Shown here one piece after another: positions 1-5,580 of a stretch of DNA of 8,891 bases (its first letter is position 1; each line of letters starts with the position of its first letter). The stretch spans positions 21,436 to 30,326 of the forward strand of contig DOYO01000097.1 in the NCBI GenBank assembly GCA_003518475.1, in the 5' to 3' direction. The notes beneath the pieces were generated by a model. The model did no database searches. It worked only from the letters and a program-made list of their open reading frames with translations, and was not told where the DNA came from. The stretch comes from Acholeplasmataceae bacterium. GTDB lineage: Bacteria; Bacillota_I; Bacilli_A; Acholeplasmatales; Acholeplasmataceae. The position numbers and the translations under genes are program-made.

Positions 1-456
1 ATTCAAGTAAGCTTTTTCAATCTGTTTTTTAACAACTTGGTCTGTTGTTCCAGCTTCTCTGATTTCCAAAGATTCACCGACACAAAGGATTGGAGTGATA
101 TCATTATTGATTGCTTGAATCACCTTTAAGTTCACTGTTTCATCAGTTTCATTAAAATATGCACGACGTTCGCTGTGACCGATGACGACATAATCGACAC
201 CATAGCTTTTCAGCATGGCAGCAGATGTTTCGCCTGTATAAGCTCCTTCGTTCGCATAATGCATGTTTTGTGCACCGATTTTAATATTTTCGCCTTCTCT
301 TTTTACAAGGTCTCTTAAAAATATAGATGGTGCGCAAATGACAGATTCAACTAAATCCTTACTTGGAACAGCGAGATTGACCGCATAGATGAATGCTAGA
401 GCATCATCTTTGGTCTTATACATCTTCCAGTTTCCTGCAATGATAGGTTTTCTCAT
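1..456 (-). CDS. tpiA: Triosephosphate isomerase, N-terminal 152 residues (gene runs off the left edge)
   Basis: Cytoplasmic glycolytic enzyme interconverting dihydroxyacetone phosphate and glyceraldehyde 3-phosphate. The frame opens with ATG at 456 and stays open to base 1, giving 152 codons of the roughly 250 usual for the family; the 3' end is outside the window. The start reads MRKPIIAGNWKMYKT, containing the substrate-binding Asn9 and Lys11 of the GNWKM motif. The electrophilic His is His94 in GHSERR (93-98), and TPILCVGE follows. The catalytic Glu of the AYEPVWAIGTG region would be beyond the left edge and cannot be checked. The start lies 4 bases after the HPr stop, and a weak AGGG Shine-Dalgarno sits in the last HPr codons 7 bases upstream, so translation is probably coupled. 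It appears to be at least the fourth gene of the pgk operon. Identification is essentially certain. Confidence 0.97.
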   Translation of the reverse strand, partial: MRKPIIAGNWKMYKTKDDALAFIYAVNLAVPSKDLVESVICAPSIFLRDLVKREGENIKIGAQNMHYANEGAYTGETSAAMLKSYGVDYVVIGHSERRAYFNETDETVNLKVIQAINNDITPILCVGESLEIREAGTTDQVVKKQIEKAYLN

Positions 457-460
457 GATA

Positions 461-706
461 CTACCCTAAGATAGAGGATACGTCTTTGATTGCTTCTTCA
501 GCACGTGCTCCCCTAGCAACGATTCTAACATTTTCTCCATGTGGAACAGCGAGAGACATTAAAGCCAGGATTGACTTTAAGTCAACGATTTTATTTTGGT
601 AATGCAGTTCGATTTCTACAGCGTATTTGGAAGCAGTTTGAACAACCTTAGCTGCCAGGCTAGCATGTAAGCCTTGTGTGCTTTTAATCAAGATTTCTTT
701 TTCCAT
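461..706 (-). CDS. ptsH: HPr-family phosphocarrier protein with altered active-site motif
   Basis: 81-residue cytoplasmic protein with the full length and pattern of HPr, the phosphocarrier of the sugar phosphotransferase system and, when phosphorylated on Ser46, the CcpA co-regulator in Bacillota. The active-site His is His14 (family numbering 15) in GLHASLAAK. The regulatory serine is Ser45 (family 46) in DLKSILALMSLAVPHG, and VQTASKY is also typical. The oddity is that the canonical GLHARPA is here GLHASLA: the Arg and Pro right after the active-site region are Ser and Leu. Crh, by contrast, loses the His and keeps Arg-Pro. The protein may therefore be a poor phosphocarrier and act mainly in regulation, but this is inference. 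It sits between the XRE-cupin gene (18 bases) and tpiA (4 bases), with a good AAGGAAGG Shine-Dalgarno. Family membership is very likely; PTS function is uncertain. Confidence 0.9.
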   Translation of the reverse strand: MEKEILIKSTQGLHASLAAKVVQTASKYAVEIELHYQNKIVDLKSILALMSLAVPHGENVRIVARGARAEEAIKDVSSILG

Positions 707-724
707 AGTTTGATCCTTCCTTAG

Positions 725-1264
725 TTAAAACGTTGGCGGGGTGCTAATCCATAGCACCTTTGCATATTGTTGACTGTTGTTGATGAGATAATGTTCCTTT
801 TTGGCGAGGTAATAAAATGCTTCACCCTTACGGACTGCATATCTCTTTTTATTAAGTACCAAAGTCACTTGGCCTTCGAGGATGTAACCGAATTCTTCAC
901 CTGGATGGGGGTCGTGCATGACAGACTGGCCGCCCGGTTCCAATTCAATGATGACAGGTTCCATTTCATATTGTAAATCATTTGGAACAATCTGAGTTAT
1001 CATATGCTTCAAATCTTCATTTTTATCGTTTTTGAAGTCTTCTTTTTTATAGATAACCGTCAATTCTTCTTCTTTTGAGAAAAATTCATGGATATCGGTA
1101 CCCAGTACTTCAAGAATGGAGAACAGGGTTTGCAGCGATGGAGATGTCAGATTGTTTTCGAGTTGGGAGATATAGCCCTTGGTCAAATCAAGTCTGCCAG
1201 CAAGCTCTTCCTGCGTCAGATTATTTCCCAGTCTAAGCGATCTAATCTTTGTTCCAATGTCCAT
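725..1264 (-). CDS. XRE-family transcriptional regulator with C-terminal cupin domain
   Basis: 179-residue cytoplasmic DNA-binding protein. Residues about 5-62 are a Cro/C1-type helix-turn-helix (IRSLRLGNNLTQEELAGRL, then LTKGYISQLENN and SPSLQTLFSILEVLG). A charged linker at about 63-95 leads to a cupin_2 beta barrel at about 103-176, with HPHPGEEF-like metal-binding spacing (HDPHPGEEFGYILEGQV at 117-133) and the second motif GEAFYYLAKKEHYL. This architecture is that of the PuuR/SinR-like XRE-cupin group, where the cupin is thought to sense a small molecule; no ligand can be read from the sequence. Its ATG overlaps the pgk stop by one base (TAATG at 1266-1262), indicating translational coupling, and HPr follows 18 bases downstream. 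Such regulators often sit beside amino acid or polyamine transport genes; inside a glycolytic operon it is a plausible sensor of a metabolite or of carbon state. Confidence 0.92.
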   Translation of the reverse strand: MDIGTKIRSLRLGNNLTQEELAGRLDLTKGYISQLENNLTSPSLQTLFSILEVLGTDIHEFFSKEEELTVIYKKEDFKNDKNEDLKHMITQIVPNDLQYEMEPVIIELEPGGQSVMHDPHPGEEFGYILEGQVTLVLNKKRYAVRKGEAFYYLAKKEHYLINNSQQYAKVLWISTPPTF

Positions 1265-2460
1265 TATTTGTTATCTACACATTCAATACCTGGAAGCACT
1301 TTGCCTTCAAGATACTCAAGTGAAGCCCCTCCGCCTGTTGAAATGTGCGTAAAGCCTTCAGCCAAACCGAATTGAATGACTGCAGCTGCAGAGTCTCCGC
1401 CACCGATGATGGTTGTCGCCTGATTCTTAACTTCAACAATCGCTTGTGCAATACTTCTTGTTCCTTCAGCGAATTTAGCGAATTCAAATACGCCGAGAGG
1501 TCCGTTCCAAACCACAGTTTTAGCTTTTGCGATATAGGATTCGAATTCTGCAATCGTTCTTGGTCCGATATCCAAACCAAGTTCATCGCTTGGAATTGCA
1601 TAAATGGATCTGACATTCTTTTCTGTTTCAGGATCGAATGCCTTTCCAGTGATCACATCGTCGCCTAAAATGATTTTCCCTTTTGCAAGTTCCAATAATT
1701 CCTTAGCGAGATCAACCTTGTCGGCTTCCAAAAGGCTCTTTCCGATTTCAAGACCTTGCGCCTTGAAGAAGGTAAACGCCATGCCGCCGCCGATCAATAC
1801 AGTATCGGCAATCTTCAATAAATTCTTTATGACTTCAATCTTATCTGACACCTTGGCTCCACCAAGAATCGCCACAAATGGTCTTTGTGGGTTTTCCAAG
1901 GTGCCGCCAATGAAATTAATTTCTTTTTCTAATAAGAATCCTGCAACTGTTTCTTTGATATTTGCTGCGATTCCGACATTGGAAGCTGCTGCTCTATGCG
2001 CAGTACCGAATGCATCGTTGACAAATACGTCCCCCAAAGAAGCCCAGTATTGACCCAATTCAGGATTGTTCTTGCTTTCCTTGTTCCCATCAATATCTTC
2101 AAATCTAGTATTTTCGAACATGAGTACTTCACCGTTTTTAAGCGCATTTATTGCGTCTTCAAGGGCTTTACCTCTTGTTACAGGTACAAATACCACCTTT
2201 TGATTCAAATGCTCGCTCAGTCTCTTTGCTACGATTTCAAGACTGTTCTTTGCCTTGTCTGCTTCATCCTTGACACGTCCGAGATGTGAAAATACGATTG
2301 CTCTACCCCCTTGGGAGAGTACGTACTTAATCGTAGGCAACGCTTCTACGATTCTATTTTCGTCACTGATTTCACCATTCTTTAACGGAACGTTGAAATC
2401 GACACGAATTAACACCTTTTTACCTTTGACATTGATGTCTTTAATTGTTTTTTTTGCCAT
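1264..2460 (-). CDS. pgk: Phosphoglycerate kinase
   Basis: Cytoplasmic glycolytic enzyme transferring the acyl phosphate of 1,3-bisphosphoglycerate to ADP. The 398-residue product has normal full length. Landmarks in order are RVDFNVPL (substrate Asp/Asn), SHLGRVKDE (usually SHLGRPKG), FENTRFEDIDGNKE, FVNDAFGTAHRAAAS, GGAKVSDKI, IGGGMAFTFFKA, VWNGPLGVFEF, GGGDSAAA (nucleotide-binding Gly/Asp) and ISTGGGASLEYLEGK near the end. Two ATGs stand in tandem at 2463 and 2460. The AAGGAGG Shine-Dalgarno at 2474-2468 leaves 4 bases to the first and 7 to the second, so I chose the second (MAKKTIKDI), the usual beginning of the family; the upstream ATG adds one Met. It is the first gene of an operon with the XRE-cupin regulator, HPr and tpiA, driven by the promoter at about 2509-2537. 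No gapA lies next to it in this window. Confidence 0.98.
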   Translation of the reverse strand: MAKKTIKDINVKGKKVLIRVDFNVPLKNGEISDENRIVEALPTIKYVLSQGGRAIVFSHLGRVKDEADKAKNSLEIVAKRLSEHLNQKVVFVPVTRGKALEDAINALKNGEVLMFENTRFEDIDGNKESKNNPELGQYWASLGDVFVNDAFGTAHRAAASNVGIAANIKETVAGFLLEKEINFIGGTLENPQRPFVAILGGAKVSDKIEVIKNLLKIADTVLIGGGMAFTFFKAQGLEIGKSLLEADKVDLAKELLELAKGKIILGDDVITGKAFDPETEKNVRSIYAIPSDELGLDIGPRTIAEFESYIAKAKTVVWNGPLGVFEFAKFAEGTRSIAQAIVEVKNQATTIIGGGDSAAAVIQFGLAEGFTHISTGGGASLEYLEGKVLPGIECVDNK

Positions 2461-2467
2461 CATTTTT

Positions 2468-2474
2468 CCTCCTT
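2468..2474 (-). promoter_or_regulatory. Strong Shine-Dalgarno of pgk
   Basis: The minus strand reads AAGGAGG here, followed by AAAA and two tandem ATG codons. The 7-base spacing favours the second ATG (2460) over the first (2463). Confidence 0.8.
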
Positions 2475-2508
2475 AATGATGCAATCGTCTATTATTTAAG
2501 CCGACTAT

Positions 2509-2537
2509 ATTATAACACTATATGTAAACATTTTCTA
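2509..2537 (-). promoter_or_regulatory. Sigma-A-type extended -10 promoter of the pgk operon
   Basis: The minus strand shows TGTTATAAT at 2517-2509, a perfect -10 hexamer with the TGn extension. A 4/6 -35 match, TAGAAA, lies at 2537-2532 with a 17-base spacer. The expected start of transcription is near 2502, giving a leader of about 40 bases before the Shine-Dalgarno-preceded pgk start. The -35 and upstream spacer lie under one arm of the inverted repeat at 2526-2560, so regulation of this promoter is plausible. Confidence 0.72.
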
Positions 2538-2560
2538 TAAGATTAGGAATGAAAATGTTT
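2526..2560. repeat. Perfect 10-bp inverted repeat at the comK-like 3' end / pgk promoter
   Basis: AAACATTTTC at 2526-2535 is the exact reverse complement of GAAAATGTTT at 2551-2560, with a 15-base spacer; the match continues to GTA/TAC outside if one bulged T is allowed. One arm lies in the last codons of the comK-like gene and the other covers the -35/spacer of the pgk promoter. No T-run follows on the minus strand, so it is not a typical intrinsic terminator. It could be an operator or a weak 3'-end hairpin. Confidence 0.6.
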
Positions 2561-2956
2561 TACTTTGATGAAACGAATACGTTCTAATTCATCTATTTGT
2601 TTTTTTAACGTTTGATAAGAATTTTTTAAATGGATTTGCCTGTTGCCATAAAAGATAATATCCGTACCTTCTAATCCTTCGATTAACTCGCAAATAGATG
2701 CGTAATTTATCCAAATATTATCGTAATCTCTGACTCTTTTCGTCGGAATCATCAGTGTGACATCATCGATATATACAGGTACTTTATATCTAAAACCAAG
2801 TTTCTTATGAATTGCTTTCAGATATCCATCATAGGTAAACAAGGACTCTATGCATTTCTTTTTAATATAGGAAAGATTAGATATGGTAAGTTTGATGATT
2901 GCTCCTTCTTGATATAGGATTGAACCTTCTGCGGTGTTTTCTATGTATTGGATCAT
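2543..2956 (-). CDS. ComK-family competence transcription factor-like protein (short form)
   Basis: 137-residue basic protein without signal peptide or membrane segment. Its pattern matches my recollection of ComK, the Bacillus competence master regulator: an N-terminal YIxN start, then GYLKAIHKKLGFRYKVPVYI (ComK: GRKxxxxxxxxxKxPIxV), LMIPTKRVRDYDNIWINYASI (ComK: xFPTxSxxxxxxxWIxxxHV), DIIFYGNRQIHL (xVTFxNGxxxxL) and NSYQTLKKQIDEL (SYNSFxNQVYR). It ends soon after this, so the tail holding the MecA-binding FMLYPK stretch of B. subtilis ComK is missing. No Shine-Dalgarno precedes ATG 2956, and the start lies only 14 bases after the upstream terminator T-run, so expression may rely on read-through or an unseen promoter. 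No competence genes are in the window, so a role in DNA uptake is only inferred. If not ComK, it is an uncharacterised DNA-binding-like protein. Confidence 0.68.
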   Translation of the reverse strand: MIQYIENTAEGSILYQEGAIIKLTISNLSYIKKKCIESLFTYDGYLKAIHKKLGFRYKVPVYIDDVTLMIPTKRVRDYDNIWINYASICELIEGLEGTDIIFYGNRQIHLKNSYQTLKKQIDELERIRFIKVKHFHS

Positions 2957-2970
2957 GATTTGATATAAAT

Positions 2971-2993
2971 AAAAAAAGGCCGGGTGGCCTTTT
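2971..2993 (-). terminator. Intrinsic terminator of the sugar ABC ATPase gene
   Basis: On the minus strand an 8-bp stem AAAAGGCC/GGCCTTTT with loop ACCC runs directly into a run of seven T. It begins 3 bases after the ATPase stop codon and ends 14 bases before the comK-like ATG. Confidence 0.93.
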
Positions 2994-2995
2994 AC

Positions 2996-4153
2996 TTATT
3001 TAACTTCCTCAACTACTTTTTTTTCTGCCTTCTTGACTGGTCTTTCTTCAATAGCAACCAATCTTAATTCTGATGATGGATCAAAGAAATGGCACTTGTG
3101 CATATCTAATGCAAGGTTCATTTTATCACCGATTCTAACACCTGAACGCGCATTGATGCTTGCACAAATGTGATTATCATTAACATTGGTATAGATGTTG
3201 GTTTCAGAACCTAAAAGTTCAGCAACGTCAACAACGATATTTAAAATAGCTCCTGGATAAGTGTCCATGACGACTTGTTCATCATGAATATCTTCAGGAC
3301 GGATACCAAGAATGACTTCTTTTCCAAGCATATCATTCGTTCTGATGATTTCCATCTTGTCTTCTGGAACAACCAATGTATGATCACCAGCAGTGAATAC
3401 ACCTTTCTTGTCAACAGTTCCTCTGATAAAGTTCATTGGAGGTGTACCGATGAAACCTGCAACGAATAAGTTATTAGGATTGTCATAAATAGCCTTTGGA
3501 GCTCCGACTTGCATGATGTATCCATCCTTCATGACGACGATACGGCTAGCCATTGTCATCGCTTCAATCTGGTCATGGGTTACATAAATGGTTGTTGTTT
3601 CAATTCTATTGTGAAGCTTGATCAATTCGCCTCTCATTTGAACACGAAGCTTAGCATCTAGGTTTGATAATGGTTCATCCATTAAGAATACCTTGGCATT
3701 ACGCACGATTGCTCTACCTAAGGCAACACGTTGTCTTTGACCGCCTGACAGTGCTTTTGGCTTACGCTTCAAGTATGGAGTCAGTCCTAGTATTTCAGCA
3801 GCAGCATTAACCTTTTCGTTAATGACATCTTTTGGCATTTTTCTTAACTTCAATCCGAATGCCATGTTATCATACACGGACATATGTGGATAAAGCGCAT
3901 AGGATTGGAATACCATCGCGATATTTCTGTCTTTTGGTGCCTTGTCATTGACAAGTTCATCATCGATATACAATTCTCCTGAAGAAATTTCTTCAAGACC
4001 TGCGATCATTCTGAGTGTAGTTGATTTACCGCAACCAGAAGGTCCGACGAAAACGATAAATTCTTTGTCTCTGATTTCAAGATTGAAATCGAAAACAGCT
4101 TGAACTCCATTTGGATAAATCTTGTTGATACCTTTAAGTTTTAAAGTAGCCAT
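2996..4153 (-). CDS. msmK: MsmK/UgpC-type sugar ABC transporter ATP-binding protein
   Basis: 385-residue cytoplasmic ATPase subunit that powers carbohydrate import by binding the coupling helices of membrane permeases. The N-terminal nucleotide-binding domain (about 1-235) has Walker A GPSGCGKST (37-45), Q-loop Gln83 in VFQSYALYPH, signature LSGGQRQRVALGRAI (from 135), Walker B VFLMDE with catalytic Glu160, D-loop SNLDAKLR, and H-loop His193 in THDQIEAMT. The C-terminal part (about 240-370) is the OB-fold/TOBE region of the MalK/UgpC/MsmK group, including LGIRPEDIHDE. The last dozen residues form a Lys/Glu-rich tail. No permease or binding-protein gene is adjacent, and the gene has its own promoter and terminator, so it is probably a shared ATPase for several sugar importers. 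That is typical of MsmK but inferred here. Shine-Dalgarno GGGAG at 4164-4160 sits 6 bases from the ATG. Confidence 0.95.
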   Translation of the reverse strand: MATLKLKGINKIYPNGVQAVFDFNLEIRDKEFIVFVGPSGCGKSTTLRMIAGLEEISSGELYIDDELVNDKAPKDRNIAMVFQSYALYPHMSVYDNMAFGLKLRKMPKDVINEKVNAAAEILGLTPYLKRKPKALSGGQRQRVALGRAIVRNAKVFLMDEPLSNLDAKLRVQMRGELIKLHNRIETTTIYVTHDQIEAMTMASRIVVMKDGYIMQVGAPKAIYDNPNNLFVAGFIGTPPMNFIRGTVDKKGVFTAGDHTLVVPEDKMEIIRTNDMLGKEVILGIRPEDIHDEQVVMDTYPGAILNIVVDVAELLGSETNIYTNVNDNHICASINARSGVRIGDKMNLALDMHKCHFFDPSSELRLVAIEERPVKKAEKKVVEEVK

Positions 4154-4182
4154 ATTTTTCTCCCTTTTTTTACTTTGAGACT

Positions 4183-4191
4183 ATTATAGCA
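4183..4191 (-). promoter_or_regulatory. Extended -10 promoter element of the sugar ABC ATPase gene
   Basis: The minus strand reads TGCTATAAT (4191-4183), a perfect -10 with TGn extension, ending 29 bases before the ATG. The -35 position falls within the T-run of the preceding terminator and has no good match, so the extended -10 would carry recognition. The transcript would start near 4176 with a very short leader. Confidence 0.65.
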
Positions 4192-4200
4192 AGCAATTCT

Positions 4201-4232
4201 AAAAAAAAAAATGTGCAGTGTGCACACATTTT
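4201..4232 (-). terminator. Intrinsic terminator after the PucR-like gene
   Basis: On the minus strand AAAATGTG pairs with CACATTTT (4232-4225 with 4215-4208). Two inner G-T pairs are possible, with a CACAC loop. The hairpin is followed by a T-run ending at 4201. The stem starts inside the stop codon of the regulator gene and closes the lipoprotein-regulator operon. Confidence 0.92.
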
Positions 4233-4806
4233 ACTTAATGAGATGATAAATGGGAAATGCATCATTGAAATCTCTGACATCAAAGCCTGTGATTTCTTTG
4301 AACTTGTCAAGTCTTTGAATCAAGGTGTTTCTATGAACATAAAGATTTTTTGCAGCTAAACTGCTGTTTTGGTTGGATTCCAGATAAACCTTGATGGATT
4401 GGAGCATGGTTTGGTCGTTCGTAAACTTCCTTAAAATATGCTTTTTGAGTTCTTCTGTGATGTGAATCAAGTTATGCTTAAGAATAATCTTGTCATCTAG
4501 ATAAAAATATTGAGCAAATTGTATATCCTTTAATAGTTTTCTTACAACTTCAAGTTGCTGATCTCTTTCCAGTTCAGTGGCGTAATGATAGGAAGCGTAA
4601 AGCCTTAAGTCAGTGAGCGTGTCGCTCATGACATTCAAGATGACATCCTTAAAGGATATATCAATATTTTGTTCATAGAAAAGAATGATTTGATGATCAA
4701 GGGTTTTGACATGAGTAAATTCTACAAACTCAGAAAATAGGGAAATGATCATGGAGTCATCAAGTTGTTCTTGTTTTTTGTATTCTATTATCAAGTATTT
4801 ATACAT
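4231..4806 (-). CDS. PucR/CdaR-type helix-turn-helix protein, putative transcriptional regulator
   Basis: 191-residue cytoplasmic protein. The C-terminal 60 residues match the PucR C-terminal helix-turn-helix (HTH_30): SIKVYLESNQNSSLAAKNLYVHRNTLIQRLDKF and EITGFDVRDFNDAF, with the hallmark HRNTL recognition helix. The N-terminal 130 residues (YKYLIIEYKK onward) match no sensor domain I recognise; they are mixed alpha/beta, possibly a shortened CdaR/GGDEF-like linker. The frame can be extended to a TTG at 4827, but a GGGAG Shine-Dalgarno (4819-4815) lies 8 bases before ATG 4806, so that start was chosen. It follows the pseudoprotease lipoprotein gene by 36 bases with no promoter seen between, and ends in a strong terminator, so it is probably co-transcribed with the lipoproteins. 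PucR/CdaR proteins usually activate catabolic or transport genes; the target here could be its own operon or the sugar ATPase gene next door. Confidence 0.82.
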   Translation of the reverse strand: MYKYLIIEYKKQEQLDDSMIISLFSEFVEFTHVKTLDHQIILFYEQNIDISFKDVILNVMSDTLTDLRLYASYHYATELERDQQLEVVRKLLKDIQFAQYFYLDDKIILKHNLIHITEELKKHILRKFTNDQTMLQSIKVYLESNQNSSLAAKNLYVHRNTLIQRLDKFKEITGFDVRDFNDAFPIYHLIK

Positions 4807-4842
4807 GTCATGTTCTCCCTTCTTCAATGGTACTATCCCTTG

Positions 4843-5580
4843 CTAAATATTTAAGTAAGTTCTGATTGATTGAAGTCCGATAATAACCGCTTGGTCTTCA
4901 TAATATCTGATGGTCACACCGACAATCTCGTTTCTCATATCAATGACAACTCCGCCAACACTGTAGGCATCAGCAGGAAATGTTGTTATATAACGGTCAG
5001 TTTCTTCGTTTTTTGATTCCAATAGTCCCATCACCATTGAATTATGCGTTCTTTGATAATCGCTAATCATCAATAATGGTTCATTGTCCATGGGGATATA
5101 TCTTGAAATCATCAATTTTCTAATGCGGGCGATGGATGCAATCGTATCAAATTTGAGTCTTGCAAGCCCATAAGCTTCAGAGCGATCTAAAACAAGTGCA
5201 CTATATGAACGATTCGCATAATCATATATTTCGTAGGATACCGTAAACTCTTCCGATTCCAAGGTAACAAGTTCATAAGCCGTTAGCACACGCATCGAAT
5301 TATCGTAAATTTCATAAATAAATCCGGTACCTTCCTTAGTATCTACAGTTAGACCAAAGGAATTCTTAATCGTTTTTTTGATGGTTACAATTCCCGGGAT
5401 GATTTGATTGGAAGCTTCATTCAAAAAGTTATCAAAGAATTCAGGACTCATGATATCTTCTTCTAAATATGATTCATATTGATTGAACAAGATGACTGCT
5501 GGATCCTGATCTGGATCTTTGCAACCAAAGAGGGTGAGCGATAAAAGTAAAACAACTACAACAAGCATCACTTTCTTCAT
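4843..5580 (-). CDS. Lipoprotein, catalytically degenerate trypsin-fold paralogue (pseudoprotease)
   Basis: 245-residue exported lipoprotein. A Lys-Lys start, a hydrophobic stretch and lipobox LTLFGC give a lipidated Cys20. It aligns along its length to the upstream lipoprotein: LEE near 41, IIPGIVTIKKTIKN, GTGFIYEIYDN, YEIYDYANRSYSA (partner: YIVYDYQNNSYSA), YGLARLKF and NEIVGVTI. The partner's catalytic His is replaced by Glu103 (LTAYELV) and its Asp by Gly138 (AYGLARL); a Ser (207, in YSVGGVVID) may remain. Hydrolysis by the normal mechanism is therefore not expected, and a binding, sensing or regulatory role is more likely. GGGAGG lies 7 bases before ATG 5580 and 4 before a tandem ATG at 5583. 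Either start overlaps the upstream TGA, so the two are translationally coupled. Truncation is not evident. I do not recognise a named family. Confidence 0.85.
   Translation of the reverse strand: MKKVMLVVVVLLLSLTLFGCKDPDQDPAVILFNQYESYLEEDIMSPEFFDNFLNEASNQIIPGIVTIKKTIKNSFGLTVDTKEGTGFIYEIYDNSMRVLTAYELVTLESEEFTVSYEIYDYANRSYSALVLDRSEAYGLARLKFDTIASIARIRKLMISRYIPMDNEPLLMISDYQRTHNSMVMGLLESKNEETDRYITTFPADAYSVGGVVIDMRNEIVGVTIRYYEDQAVIIGLQSIRTYLNI

Noticed and set aside
1275..1616. Minus-strand frame of 113 codons in a shifted phase within pgk
   Set aside because: It overlaps the conserved C-terminal domain of pgk in another phase, with no family motifs; the 1929-2147 frame is the same case.
1604..2053. 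Plus-strand open frame of about 150 codons opposite pgk
   Set aside because: It lies wholly antisense to a complete, conserved pgk, has no recognisable motifs, and owes its openness to the codon pattern of the real gene. The other plus-strand frames (767-976, 1088-1375, 1345-1668, 1996-2289, 2255-2476, 3275-3469, 6825-7144, 7743-7997, 8139-8339) were left out for the same reason.
2526..2560. Inverted repeat as an intrinsic terminator of the comK-like gene
   Set aside because: The minus-strand sequence after the second arm is ACATATAG with no T-run, unlike the three clear terminators in the window, so it is listed as a repeat and candidate operator.
4807..4827. Upstream TTG start extending the PucR-like protein by seven residues
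   Set aside because: The extension would itself encode the GGGAG Shine-Dalgarno that is correctly spaced for ATG 4806, and it has no ribosome site of its own.
4843..5580. Pseudogene status for the degenerate protease paralogue
   Set aside because: The frame is full length with an intact signal peptide, lipobox, strong Shine-Dalgarno and translational coupling. Only the catalytic residues are lost, which fits a functional pseudoprotease better than decay.
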